From: Pseudomonadota bacterium
GTDB taxonomy: Bacteria; Pseudomonadota; Gammaproteobacteria; Burkholderiales; Burkholderiaceae_C
Direction of reading: 5' to 3'
Assembly (NCBI GenBank): GCA_023387335.1
Contig: JAEWIF010000003.1
Coordinates: 145,412-209,411 of the forward strand
DNA: 64,000 nucleotides
Program-made: the position numbers and the translations under genes
Notes under the pieces: model-generated
Databases searched by the model: none
The model's input: only the letters and a program-made list of their open reading frames with translations
What the model was told of the DNA's origin: nothing
Shown here: positions 37,047 to 45,434 of the stretch, piece by piece
Layout: every line of letters starts with the position of its first letter
Position numbering within the stretch: the first letter of the stretch is position 1

Positions 37047-37681
37047 ATTGACCAGTGATTCACATACTTCGCGTCCAACTGGACGCGACTGTGATAACTA
37101 AGTCGACTTCTCCCACTGACCTGCCATAAGCCTGAAATGCCAGGGCGTACTGCGCAGTATTCGACCCAGAAATGACCATACCGATCTTTCTCTGCTGCCG
37201 TGACGGGGCGCGGCCCTACAAGGCTCATATCTCCTCGGACTACGTTCCAAAATTGAGGCAGCTCATCCAAGCTTGTTCTTCTAATGAAATGCCCGAACGT
37301 TGTTATCCGTGGGTCGTGTCGAAGCTTGTGATATGTCCGCCACTCCTTCATGGCTTCGGCATCGGAGTCTAAGAAGGTATTCAAGACCTCATCGGCGTCA
37401 ACGCGCATCGAGCGAAACTTGTAGACGAAGATCTCTCGCCCGCCGAACCCGACCCGACGCTGTGAGTAAAAGATGGGTCCCGAGGAACTTAATCTCACGC
37501 CCGCGGCTACCGCGACATAGAGCGGTAAGAACACGATCAACAAGAACGAAGCCACGACGAAATCGATGGCCCGCTTTATTCTCTGCCCGCCTCTGCTCAC
37601 CGAGGGCATCGGGAACTGCCGCCGACCTTCAGCAGGATCGGTATCTAGCAGTGCCCCCGTCTCAAATTCGGTGCGGTACAT
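36980..37681 (-). CDS. Undecaprenyl-phosphate sugar phosphotransferase (ExoY-like, bacterial sugar transferase)
   Basis: Initiating enzyme that moves a sugar-1-phosphate to undecaprenyl phosphate. At 233 residues it is the short ExoY form: one membrane/re-entrant helix (about 36-62) and the catalytic domain with PIFYSQRRVGFGG, VYKFRSMRVDADE, LRRTSLDELPQFWNV-like IRRTSLDELPQFWNVVRGDM and VGPRP, ending SGLWQVSGRS. It lacks the N-terminal membrane/CoA-binding-like half of WcaJ or WbaP. The first sugar (Glc or Gal) cannot be read from sequence. Confidence 0.9.
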   Translation of the reverse strand: MYRTEFETGALLDTDPAEGRRQFPMPSVSRGGQRIKRAIDFVVASFLLIVFLPLYVAVAAGVRLSSSGPIFYSQRRVGFGGREIFVYKFRSMRVDADEVLNTFLDSDAEAMKEWRTYHKLRHDPRITTFGHFIRRTSLDELPQFWNVVRGDMSLVGPRPVTAAEKDRYGHFWVEYCAVRPGISGLWQVSGRSRLSYHSRVQLDAKYVNHWSIWLDFKILLKTISVVIARDGSH

Positions 37682-37733
37682 TTGTTCCTCTGCCCATTTG
37701 AAGATAAAGATAGCCGCCGCGCCCCCGACGCAC

Positions 37734-38867
37734 TTATTCCTTGCTCACGGCTACATTGAAGCCGTGTTTTTTCAGCAGGGCGTGCCGCTTGGCGTCGTCT
37801 AGGTCATTGGCCACCATCTCGTCGATCATCTGATCAAGAGTGATGTGCGGCACCCAGCCAAGTTTTTCCTTAGCCTTGGTCGGGTCGCCCAGCAGCGTTT
37901 CCACTTCCGCAGGACGAAAGTAGCGGGGGTCGATGCGGACGATCACTTGGCCAGCTTTCACACCCGGAGCGTCGGCGCCGCTGACCTGCTGCACGACGCC
38001 AACTTCGTCTACGCCCCTGCCTTCGAACTTCAAAGCAATGCCGAGTCGCTCGGCACTGCGCTTGATGAATTCGCGGACGCTCACCTGCACGCCTGTGGCG
38101 ATGACGAAATCATCGGCCTGCTCCTGCTGCAGCATCAGCCACTGCATGCGAACATAGTCCATCGCGTGGCCCCAGTCGCGCAGCGAGTCAATGTTGCCCA
38201 TATATAGGCATTGATCGAGACCTTGCGCGATGTTGGCAAGCCCGCGAGTGACCTTGCGCGTCACGAACGTCTCCCCGCGCCGCGGGCTCTCGTGGTTGAA
38301 CAGGATCCCGTTGCAGGCATACATGCCGTACGCCTCGCGGTAGTTCACGGTGATCCAGTACGCATAGAGCTTGGCCACCGCGTACGGGCTGCGCGGATAG
38401 AAAGGCGTCGTCTCCTTCTGCGGCGTTTCCTGTACCAGGCCATACAGCTCGGACGTCGACGCTTGATAGAAGCGCGTCTTCTTCTCCAGCCCCAGGATGC
38501 GGATGGCTTCCAGCAGGCGCAGCGCGCCCATGGCGTCCACGTCCGCGGTGTACTCCGGCGACTCGAAGCTGACCGCCACGTGGCTTTGCGCGCCCAGGTT
38601 GTAGATCTCGTCCGGCTGCGTCTGCTGGACGATGCGGATCAGGTTGGTGCTGTCCGAGAGGTCGCCGTAGTGCAGCACGAAATTGCGGTTGTCCACGTGC
38701 GGGTCCTGGTAGATGTGGTCCACCCGGTCCGTGTTGAACAAGCTGGCGCGGCGCTTGATGCCGTGCACGATGTAGCCCTTCTCCAGCAGGAATTCCGCCA
38801 GATAAGAGCCGTCCTGCCCCGTGATGCCCGTGATCAGGGCGACTTTCTGCTTGGTTGCGCTCACCAT
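37734..38867 (-). CDS. gmd: GDP-mannose 4,6-dehydratase
   Basis: Converts GDP-D-mannose to GDP-4-keto-6-deoxymannose, the first step to GDP-L-fucose. The 377-residue extended SDR has [20 protein letters not shown] at the NADP site, the [13 protein letters not shown] segment specific to Gmd, [14 protein letters not shown], and the active-site YAVAK. Length is normal. It lies between fcl (23 nt) and the ExoY-like gene (52 nt). An upstream in-frame extension was rejected because it runs through fcl. Confidence 0.96.
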   Translation of the reverse strand: MVSATKQKVALITGITGQDGSYLAEFLLEKGYIVHGIKRRASLFNTDRVDHIYQDPHVDNRNFVLHYGDLSDSTNLIRIVQQTQPDEIYNLGAQSHVAVSFESPEYTADVDAMGALRLLEAIRILGLEKKTRFYQASTSELYGLVQETPQKETTPFYPRSPYAVAKLYAYWITVNYREAYGMYACNGILFNHESPRRGETFVTRKVTRGLANIAQGLDQCLYMGNIDSLRDWGHAMDYVRMQWLMLQQEQADDFVIATGVQVSVREFIKRSAERLGIALKFEGRGVDEVGVVQQVSGADAPGVKAGQVIVRIDPRYFRPAEVETLLGDPTKAKEKLGWVPHITLDQMIDEMVANDLDDAKRHALLKKHGFNVAVSKE

Positions 38868-38890
38868 GTTTTTACTGCTCTGGAAAAGGT

Positions 38891-39898
38891 TCACTGCAAC
38901 GCGGGTTCGCGTTGCTTCTGCTGCGACGACACGAAGTCCTGGTACGCGAGGTCCAGGCCGCGTTGCAGGGCCACGTCGGGCTTCCAGCCCAGCTGCCGCA
39001 GCAGTGAGCTGTCCATCAACTTGCGCGGGGCGCCGTCCGGCTTGCCGGTGTCGAACTGGATGGCGCCTTCGTAGCCCACCGTCGCTTTCACCAGCGCGGC
39101 CAGTTCGGCGATCGACACATCGGAGCCATAGCCCACGTTCACGTGGCTTTGCTGCGGCGTGGTGTGCGCGAAGTAGTCGCCCTTCTCCAGGCCCATGACG
39201 TGCAGGCAGGCGGACGCCATGTCGTCCACGTACAGGAACTCGCGCCGCGGCGTGCCCGTGCCCCAGATCACGACGGACGGCGCGCCGGCTTCCTTGGCTT
39301 CGTGGAAGCGGCGGATCAGCGCCGGCACCACGTGGCTGTTGGTCGGGTGGTAGTTGTCGCCGGGCCCGTACAGGTTGGTCGGCATGACGCTGCGGTAGTC
39401 CGTGCCGTGGCTCTCGCCGTACTGCCGGTTGTAGCTCTCGCACATCTTGATGCCGGCGATCTTGGCGATGGCGTAGGGCTCGTTGGTCGGCTCCAGCGTG
39501 CCGGTGAGCAGCGCGTCTTCCGCCATCGGCTGCGGCGCCAGGCGCGGGTAGATGCAGCTGCTGCCCAGGAACAGCAGCCTGCGCACGCCATGCTCGTGGG
39601 CCGAGTGGATGACGTTGCCCTGGATCATCAGGTTCTGGTGGATGAACTCGGCCGGATAGGTGTTGTTGGCGTGGATGCCGCCCACCTTGGCCGCGGCCAG
39701 GTACACCAGCTCGGGCCGTTCCGTCGCGAAGAACTGGCGCACGGCCGCCTGGTTGGTCAGGTCCAGCTCCGCATGCGTGCGGACGATGATTCGACGGAAG
39801 CCCCTGGCTTTCAGTTGGCGCACGATGGCGCCGCCCACCATCCCACGATGGCCGGCCACGTATACCTTCGCGTCCAGGTCGAACTTCCCTGCTGACAA
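38891..39898 (-). CDS. fcl: GDP-L-fucose synthase
   Basis: Epimerises and reduces the Gmd product to GDP-L-fucose. The 335-residue product has the family start [42 protein letters not shown] and the catalytic YAIAK, plus [10 protein letters not shown]. Length and order (manC-fcl-gmd) fit a standard GDP-fucose supply module, so the polymer most likely contains fucose or a derivative. Confidence 0.96.
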   Translation of the reverse strand: MSAGKFDLDAKVYVAGHRGMVGGAIVRQLKARGFRRIIVRTHAELDLTNQAAVRQFFATERPELVYLAAAKVGGIHANNTYPAEFIHQNLMIQGNVIHSAHEHGVRRLLFLGSSCIYPRLAPQPMAEDALLTGTLEPTNEPYAIAKIAGIKMCESYNRQYGESHGTDYRSVMPTNLYGPGDNYHPTNSHVVPALIRRFHEAKEAGAPSVVIWGTGTPRREFLYVDDMASACLHVMGLEKGDYFAHTTPQQSHVNVGYGSDVSIAELAALVKATVGYEGAIQFDTGKPDGAPRKLMDSSLLRQLGWKPDVALQRGLDLAYQDFVSSQQKQREPALQ

Positions 39899-39943
39899 GA
39901 CTGATTCCCCTTACTGCTTTGGAGTTGTTGGCTTGCTGCTGCC

Positions 39944-41392
39944 TCAGTGAGCCAGCTTCTTGGCTTCACTGATCGGCACCACGCGCCCGTACGTGTCTTC
40001 CATCCGCACGATGTCGTCCTCCCCCAGGTAGCTCCCCGACTGCACTTCGATCATTTCGAGCGCCGTCTTGCCCGGGTTGTGGAGCCGGTGCACCTCGCCC
40101 ACCGGGATGTAGGTGGACTGGTTCTCCGTGAGAAGGAACGTGTCCTTGCCGCGCGTGACTTCGGCGGTGCCCTTGACCACCACCCAGTGCTCGGCGCGGT
40201 GGTAGTGCTTCTGCAGGCTGAGCGAGGCCGAAGGCTTGACCACGATGCGCTTGACCTGGAAACGGTGTCCCGATTCGATGCTGTCGTAGCTGCCCCAGGG
40301 ACGAAGCACTTCGCGGTGCTGCACGGCCTGCGGGCTGTTGCGCTTCTCGAGCTCCGCGACGACGTGCTTGACCTGCTCGGCCGCGCCGCGGCGCGTGACC
40401 AGCACGGCGTCGGGCGTGTCCACGATCAGCAGGTCTTCCACGCCCAGTGCCACCACGCAACGGTACGGCGCGTGCACGAAGGTGTTGTGCGACTGGATGG
40501 CGACGCCCTGCCCTTCCAGGCGGTTGCCGTCCTCATCGGGCGGGCACATGTCGGCCACGGCGTTCCAGCTGCCGACGTCGCTCCACAGGCCGGCGAAGGG
40601 AAAGACGGCCACGTCGTCGTGGCGCTCCATCACCGCGTAGTCGATGCTTTCCGAGCGGCACTGGCCGAAGGCCTCGGCGTCGGGACGCAGGAACTCCTCG
40701 TCGGACTTGGCGCCGGCGGTGGCCTGCATACAGGCCGCCAGGATGTCCGGGGCATGGCGCTCCATGGCGGCCAGCAGCACGCGGGCGGTGCAAAGAAAGA
40801 TGCCGGCGTTCCACAGGACCTTGCCGGACAGCAGCATCTGCTCGGCCTTGGCGCGATCGGGTTTCTCGATGAAGCGCGCCACGGCGTGGCCGCCGTCGGT
40901 GCGGGACTCGCCCTTCTCGATGTAGCCGAAGCCCGTGCTCGGGAAGGTGGGCACCACGCCGAAGGTGACGATGGCGCCCTGGCGAGCGCACTCGCTCGCG
41001 TCGCGCACCATCTGCGCGAAGGCGGCGGCGTCGGGGATGTGGTGGTCGGAGGGGCAGAACAGCAGCAGCTGGTCTTCGCCGGCCGCCTGCAGCGCGGCCA
41101 GGGCCATGGCCGCGGCGGTGTTGCGCGCCATCGGCTCGAGCACGACGGTACCGGCCAGGCCCGCGCCGGCAATGGCCTCGCGAAGCATGAAGCGATGGTC
41201 TTCGGCACCGACGCAGATGACGCCGGCCGACTTGTCGGTGAGGGGCGCTACGCGCTCGAGCGTCAGCGCGAGCAGGCTGCGTCCGTCCACCAGGGGGACG
41301 AACTGCTTGGGAAAGGCCTTGCGCGACAGCGGCCAGAGGCGCGTGCCGGAACCGCCACACAAAACAACCGGCTGGACAAGACCTTGTAGCAC
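39944..41392 (-). CDS. manC: Mannose-1-phosphate guanylyltransferase / mannose-6-phosphate isomerase
   Basis: Bifunctional enzyme supplying GDP-mannose to Gmd. The 482-residue product has the guanylyltransferase domain with [20 protein letters not shown] at residues 9-28, then FVEKP-like [14 protein letters not shown] and the C-terminal type II phosphomannose isomerase cupin ([41 protein letters not shown]). First gene of the leftward exopolysaccharide arm. A phosphomannomutase gene is not in the window and must be elsewhere. Confidence 0.95.
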   Translation of the reverse strand: MLQGLVQPVVLCGGSGTRLWPLSRKAFPKQFVPLVDGRSLLALTLERVAPLTDKSAGVICVGAEDHRFMLREAIAGAGLAGTVVLEPMARNTAAAMALAALQAAGEDQLLLFCPSDHHIPDAAAFAQMVRDASECARQGAIVTFGVVPTFPSTGFGYIEKGESRTDGGHAVARFIEKPDRAKAEQMLLSGKVLWNAGIFLCTARVLLAAMERHAPDILAACMQATAGAKSDEEFLRPDAEAFGQCRSESIDYAVMERHDDVAVFPFAGLWSDVGSWNAVADMCPPDEDGNRLEGQGVAIQSHNTFVHAPYRCVVALGVEDLLIVDTPDAVLVTRRGAAEQVKHVVAELEKRNSPQAVQHREVLRPWGSYDSIESGHRFQVKRIVVKPSASLSLQKHYHRAEHWVVVKGTAEVTRGKDTFLLTENQSTYIPVGEVHRLHNPGKTALEMIEVQSGSYLGEDDIVRMEDTYGRVVPISEAKKLAH

Positions 41393-41425
41393 TTCTGGTT
41401 TACTGTAATTTGCTGTATCTGACTC

Positions 41426-41454
41426 ATCCTATTCGCAACCAAGTGTTTCAGCAA
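41426..41454 (-). promoter_or_regulatory. Candidate sigma-70 promoter for the manC operon
   Basis: On the minus strand, TTGCTG (41454-41449) and TAGGAT (41431-41426) are separated by 17 bp, each matching four of six consensus bases. It lies about 35 nt upstream of the manC start, in an AT-richer patch that is unusual for this GC-rich window. It would drive manC through wzy. Confidence 0.35.
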
Positions 41455-41528
41455 TCCCCCGGAGGGCGTAGAAGGCCCTTTGCTGAACAATTCACGGAAC
41501 CGTGTTAGTGCGCCACCAAAAGCGAAAA

Positions 41529-41552
41529 AGCCGCTTTACAGCGGCTCTTTTT
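41529..41552. terminator. Bidirectional intrinsic terminator
   Basis: Stem AGCCGCT (41529-41535) and AGCGGCT (41540-41546) with loop TTAC, preceded by an A-run and followed by CTTTTT, so it works in both directions. It lies 38 nt past the stop of the leftward Asp-box lipoprotein gene and separates that unit from the manC promoter. Confidence 0.85.
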
Positions 41553-41583
41553 CGTGGATCAGGAAGTCAGCTGGCGGTCAGCA

Positions 41584-42822
41584 TCACGGCACCGCCACCG
41601 CCCCCGCCCCCTGCGACACATACAACAACCCGTTCGTCGCCTGGAACGTCCCCGCCGCCAGCACGGCGCGCGCGGCATCGTCGGACAGCGCCATCGAGCG
41701 CCAGTTGGTCTCGCCCGCGGGCGTCGTGACGGGCGTGAAGCTCGTGCCGCCGTCGCTGGACAGCAGCACCTGCCCGCCCGTGCCACCCGTGCCGGCAGTG
41801 CCCCCGGTGGACGACAGCGTGGCGCCGACGACGCCGCCCGTGCCGGACATCGTGAGCGAGGTGTAGGCCCCGGCCACCGCGCTCGCCTGCGTCCAGGTCC
41901 AGACGCCGCCGGCCAGGTTGCCGACGTAAAGGCCCGTGCTGCGCGGCGCAGGGTCGACGCCCTGCCCGAAATCGGTGTTGCCGGCCAGCGCGATGCGCGT
42001 TCCATCGTCGTTGATCGCCGTGCGGTACCAGCCGTCGGCCACCGCCGCACCGGCGACGGTGACGGGCAGCGGCGCGAAGGTCGCGCCGCCGTCGCCCGAG
42101 ATGTAGAGCGCGCCGTTGTGGCTGGCCGCCACCACCGTGAGGCCGCTGGCCGAGCTGTCCACCGCGCGGAAGGCGTCGGTGAACGCGGCGGCACTGCCGG
42201 CGAGCGCGGACTGGGTGAAGGTCGGCGTCGCGGTGTTGGCGTTGGACGAGAAGAACGCCGGGCCATTGAGCGTGACCGCCACGATGCGGGCGCCATCGTC
42301 GGAGATCGTGACGGACTCGTACGGAAGCGACTGCGTCAGGTTGATGCCGGCATCGATGCGCGTCCAGGTGGCGCCGGTATTGGTGGAGAGGTACATGGCG
42401 CCATCGAAGGCCACTGCGACCATGCTTCTGCCGTCGGGTGTCATGTCGAGCGAGATCCAGCCGGCGTTCGGCGCGCTGGACGGCGTGAAGGTGGCGCCGC
42501 CGTCGGTCGAGATGAGGATCTGCCCTCCTCCCGTGGTGATGGTGGTGGCGGCCATCACCGTGCCCGTTTCGTTGGTCGCCACCCAGTGGTACTGGTTGGC
42601 CGCCAGGCTGGGCACGGCCGCGAAGTTGAGCGTGACGGCGGCCGGCGCTGGCGCCGGTGCCGGCGCCGGAGCGGGCGCCACCGGCCCCTGCCCTGCAGCG
42701 GGCGCGTCGGCGGGCGCCACGGCCGTGGTGTCGCCGCCACCACCGCCGCCGCCGCACGAGGCCAGCCACATCGCAGCGATCAAGGCCGTCACGCGGCGGC
42801 TGCTCTTCATCGAAGGCTTCAT
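41584..42822 (-). CDS. Asp-box (BNR-like) beta-propeller lipoprotein, copy 1
   Basis: A 412-residue predicted surface lipoprotein: signal ending MWLASC, then a GGGGGGG tether and a Pro/Ala linker (about 35-62). The body carries Asp-box motifs (S-x-D-x-G-x-T-W/F): STDGGATF, STNTGATW, SGDGGATF, SSDGGTSF, spaced as in sialidase-like or VPS10-like propellers. No catalytic residues of sialidases are evident. It is a clear paralogue of the gene at 43482-45023, with long near-identical stretches such as TDFGQGVDPAPRSTGLYVGN. Binding partner or substrate unknown. Confidence 0.82.
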   Translation of the reverse strand: MKPSMKSSRRVTALIAAMWLASCGGGGGGGDTTAVAPADAPAAGQGPVAPAPAPAPAPAPAAVTLNFAAVPSLAANQYHWVATNETGTVMAATTITTGGGQILISTDGGATFTPSSAPNAGWISLDMTPDGRSMVAVAFDGAMYLSTNTGATWTRIDAGINLTQSLPYESVTISDDGARIVAVTLNGPAFFSSNANTATPTFTQSALAGSAAAFTDAFRAVDSSASGLTVVAASHNGALYISGDGGATFAPLPVTVAGAAVADGWYRTAINDDGTRIALAGNTDFGQGVDPAPRSTGLYVGNLAGGVWTWTQASAVAGAYTSLTMSGTGGVVGATLSSTGGTAGTGGTGGQVLLSSDGGTSFTPVTTPAGETNWRSMALSDDAARAVLAAGTFQATNGLLYVSQGAGAVAVP

Positions 42823-42998
42823 CAGGATCTCCCGTTTCGTTGACGGCGGGGACGATCACCGAAGGGTTGAAAGCGGACGCGCGCAAATGCAATCGCTGTG
42901 AGCAGACGGCTCACGGACGAGAGGCGCGGGAACAGATGGTGACGGTTGCGAGCGGCCCGTTGCGGGAGGGCCTCAGCCGCTGCGGCGGCGGCGCGCGG

Positions 42999-43142
42999 TC
43001 AGCGCAGGAGCCAGGCGGCCAGCAGGCTCCAGACGGCCAGGCTCAGCACGCCGCCGATCCAGACCGTGCGGCTGGCCAGCATGCTGCGAGGCGTCTCCTC
43101 GACGATTTCTTCCTCGACCGAGAACGGCAGGTCGCGTTTCAT
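42999..43142 (-). CDS. Small single-span membrane protein (hypothetical)
   Basis: A 47-residue frame: an acidic N-terminus (MKRDLPFSVEEEIVEETPRSM) and one hydrophobic helix (VWIGGVLSLAVWSLLAAWLL). GGAAG sits 9 nt before this ATG; another ATG 9 nt earlier is also in frame. It lies between the two Asp-box genes and is divergent from a second small membrane-protein gene. It could be a chance frame, but composition and ribosome-binding site favour a real gene. Confidence 0.5.
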   Translation of the reverse strand: MKRDLPFSVEEEIVEETPRSMLASRTVWIGGVLSLAVWSLLAAWLLR

Positions 43143-43247
43143 GTCGCCCATCTTCCACGCATCCGGCACACGCCTCGTCAGCAAATGTCACCCCCGCTTG
43201 TGGGAAGAAACCTATGCATACGCACCGGTTGGGCTACGATCTCATCC

Positions 43248-43469
43248 GTGCAACAGCTCATCCACTGGTTCCGAACCGATCCGCGCCGCCTCTGCGTGCT
43301 GGGCGTGTGGCTCAACCTGCTGGGCCTTGCCGTGCTCGCCTACGCGCTGCTCGGCGGCGCGCCCGCCGCCCCGATGATGGCCGGCATCGCCCTCACCGCG
43401 ACCGCCGCGCTCTGCAAGGTGGCCGGGCGCGATCGCTTCAAGCTGCAGCGCCTCCAGCGCCTGCGCTGA
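43248..43469 (+). CDS. Small two-helix membrane protein (hypothetical)
   Basis: A 73-residue frame starting at GTG: basic N-terminus (WFRTDPRRL), two hydrophobic helices (about 16-36 and 40-58) and a strongly basic tail (GRDRFKLQRLQRLR), a sensible inner-membrane topology. It ends 12 nt before the convergent Asp-box gene. No family recognised and no strong ribosome-binding site. Confidence 0.45.
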   Translation: MQQLIHWFRTDPRRLCVLGVWLNLLGLAVLAYALLGGAPAAPMMAGIALTATAALCKVAGRDRFKLQRLQRLR

Positions 43470-43481
43470 CCTCCCACCTCC

Positions 43482-45023
43482 TCAGCGGAACAGCCCCGTC
43501 GGATCGAACGGGTCGAACGACGTCGTCGGCGCCGGCGCAGGCGCCGTCGGCGTGAGCGCAGGCCCCACCGTCGGGACGAGCGGTGCCACGGACCCCACCG
43601 CCGGCGCGATCGCGGGCGAAGACATCGTCGGCGTGAAGGCGGGAATCCCCGGCGAAAGCGGCGCGAGCGCCGGACCGATGGGCGCCAGCGCGGGCGCGGC
43701 CGGCGTGAACAGCGGCGACGGTGCCGGGGCCGTGGGTGCCAGCGGTGCCAGCGCCGGCGAGAGCGGCGCAAACGCGGGGGCGCCCGGTGGAGCCGGAGCA
43801 GCGACCGGAACGGGCGCCGGAGCCGCGGGCGCGGGCGCAGGCGCCGCACCCTCCTGCGAGACGTAAAGCAGGCCGTCCAGCTGCTGCGGCGTGCCCGCCA
43901 CCAGCAGCGCACGCGTCCCATCTTCCGAGAGCGCCATGGCACGCCAGTCGACCTCGCCGGCCGGCGTGGGCACCGTCGCGAAGCTCTGGCCGCCGTCCGA
44001 GGACAGCAGGACCGCGCCGCCGGTGCCGGCCGTGGTGGACGACAGCGTCGCCCCGACCACGCCGCCGCCGGCCGACATCGCGAGAGAGGTGTAGGCGCCC
44101 GTGACGGTGCTTGCCTGCGTCCAGGTCCAGCTGCCGCCGGCCAGGTTGCCGACGTAGAGGCCGGTGCTGCGCGGCGCGGGGTCCACGCCCTGGCCGAAGT
44201 CGGTGCTGCCGGCCAGGGCGATGCGGGTGCCGTCCCCGGAGAGCGCCGCCCGGTACCAGCCGTCGGCGACGGCCGTGCTGCCCACGGTGACGGGCAGCAG
44301 CGTGAAGGTCGCGCCGCCGTCGCCCGAAACGTAGAGGTTGCCGCTGCTGGCGGCCGCGATGACGGTGGTGCCGCCGGCCGAGCCGTCCACCGCGCGGAAG
44401 GCATCGGTGAGCACGCCGCCGCCCGCGAGCGTGGCCTGCTGGAAGCTCGGTGTCGTCGAATCGGCGTTCGTCGAGAAGAAGACCGGGCCGTTGAACGTGG
44501 CCGCCACGACCCGTGTGCCGTCGTCGGAGAGCGTGACGGATTCGTACGGAAGCGATCCCGTCGGGTTGATGCCGGTGTCGATGCGCGTCCAGCTGAACCC
44601 GCCGTTGGTGGACCGGAACAGGCCGCCGCCCGCGGCCACCGCGACCATTCTGGTGCCGTCGGGTGTCATGTCGAGCGAGACCCATGCGGCGATGGGCGCG
44701 CTCGACGCGGTGAAGGTCTCGCCCCGGTCGGTGGAAAGGAAGATCTGGCCGCCTGCGGCCGTGAAGGTGGTGGCGGCCATCACGCGCCCCGTGTCGTTCG
44801 TGGCGACCCACTGGTACTGGTTGGCGGCCAGGCCGAGCACCGGCGCGAAACTCAGCGACGTCGCCGTCAGCGCGGCCGCCGGAGAAGGCGCGGTCCCGGG
44901 CGTACCCGCCACGGCGTCCGACGCGCTCGAGGCGGTGTCGTCGACGCTTCCGCCGCACGCGGCCAGCCACAGCGCTGCCACGACGGCGCTGACGCGGCCC
45001 CTGCTCATCCCTGGCGGCTTCAT
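43482..45023 (-). CDS. Asp-box (BNR-like) beta-propeller lipoprotein, copy 2 with Pro/Ala tail
   Basis: A 513-residue paralogue of the lipoprotein at 41584-42822. Signal ends ALWLAAC, then GGSVDD. Asp-boxes STDRGETF, STNGGFSW, SGDGGATF and SSDGGQSF occur at matching positions. Unlike copy 1 it ends in a ~125-residue low-complexity tail of Pro/Ala/Gly with repeats of the type PALAPL-x-P, finishing FDPFDPTGLFR. The tail could be a wall-spanning or adhesion spacer. The two copies probably arose by local duplication. Confidence 0.82.
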   Translation of the reverse strand: MKPPGMSRGRVSAVVAALWLAACGGSVDDTASSASDAVAGTPGTAPSPAAALTATSLSFAPVLGLAANQYQWVATNDTGRVMAATTFTAAGGQIFLSTDRGETFTASSAPIAAWVSLDMTPDGTRMVAVAAGGGLFRSTNGGFSWTRIDTGINPTGSLPYESVTLSDDGTRVVAATFNGPVFFSTNADSTTPSFQQATLAGGGVLTDAFRAVDGSAGGTTVIAAASSGNLYVSGDGGATFTLLPVTVGSTAVADGWYRAALSGDGTRIALAGSTDFGQGVDPAPRSTGLYVGNLAGGSWTWTQASTVTGAYTSLAMSAGGGVVGATLSSTTAGTGGAVLLSSDGGQSFATVPTPAGEVDWRAMALSEDGTRALLVAGTPQQLDGLLYVSQEGAAPAPAPAAPAPVPVAAPAPPGAPAFAPLSPALAPLAPTAPAPSPLFTPAAPALAPIGPALAPLSPGIPAFTPTMSSPAIAPAVGSVAPLVPTVGPALTPTAPAPAPTTSFDPFDPTGLFR

Positions 45024-45071
45024 CGCGGATTCCGGTCGGAATCCGGTTCGACCGGGTGGCGTTCCCTGGGT

Positions 45072-45434
45072 TCAGCGCAGCCGTGCGGCCGCGAACCTCC
45101 AGGCCCGCCACACGCACCAGCCCACCGCCAGCCCGACCGCATCGGCCACCAGGTCGTGCAGGTCGAAGTGGTGGTCGACGGTGGCCAGCTGAAGCACCTC
45201 GATCAGCACGCCGTAACCGACCAGGCCCGCCAGCACGAGGCGCTCGCGCGACGCCCAGCCCAGCAGGCCCAGCACCGCCATGCCCCCGAACGCGACCACG
45301 TGGTTGGCCTTGTCCCAGCCGGTGAGCGGCTCGCGCTCGGGCACCGGCGCCAGCGCGAAGTACAGGACGACGAGCGCGGCCACCCAGAAGGTCAGGCGCG
45401 CCATGCGGGTGAGCGGAAGCGGGGTTCGGATCAA
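45072..45434 (-). CDS. VanZ-like membrane protein
   Basis: A 120-residue protein with four hydrophobic helices and the VanZ pattern WDKANHVVAFGGMAVLGLLG (about 39-58), then IEVLQLATVDHHFDLHDLVADAVG. Its ATG overlaps the stop of the large ligase/GNAT gene (ATGA), implying coupled translation. It is distinct from the VanZ-like protein at 20677-21081. Biochemical role unknown. Confidence 0.82.
   Translation of the reverse strand: MIRTPLPLTRMARLTFWVAALVVLYFALAPVPEREPLTGWDKANHVVAFGGMAVLGLLGWASRERLVLAGLVGYGVLIEVLQLATVDHHFDLHDLVADAVGLAVGWCVWRAWRFAAARLR

Noticed and set aside
41393..41480. Sigma-54 promoter upstream of manC
   Set aside because: No GG-N10-GC element with correct spacing; a weak sigma-70 pair fits better.
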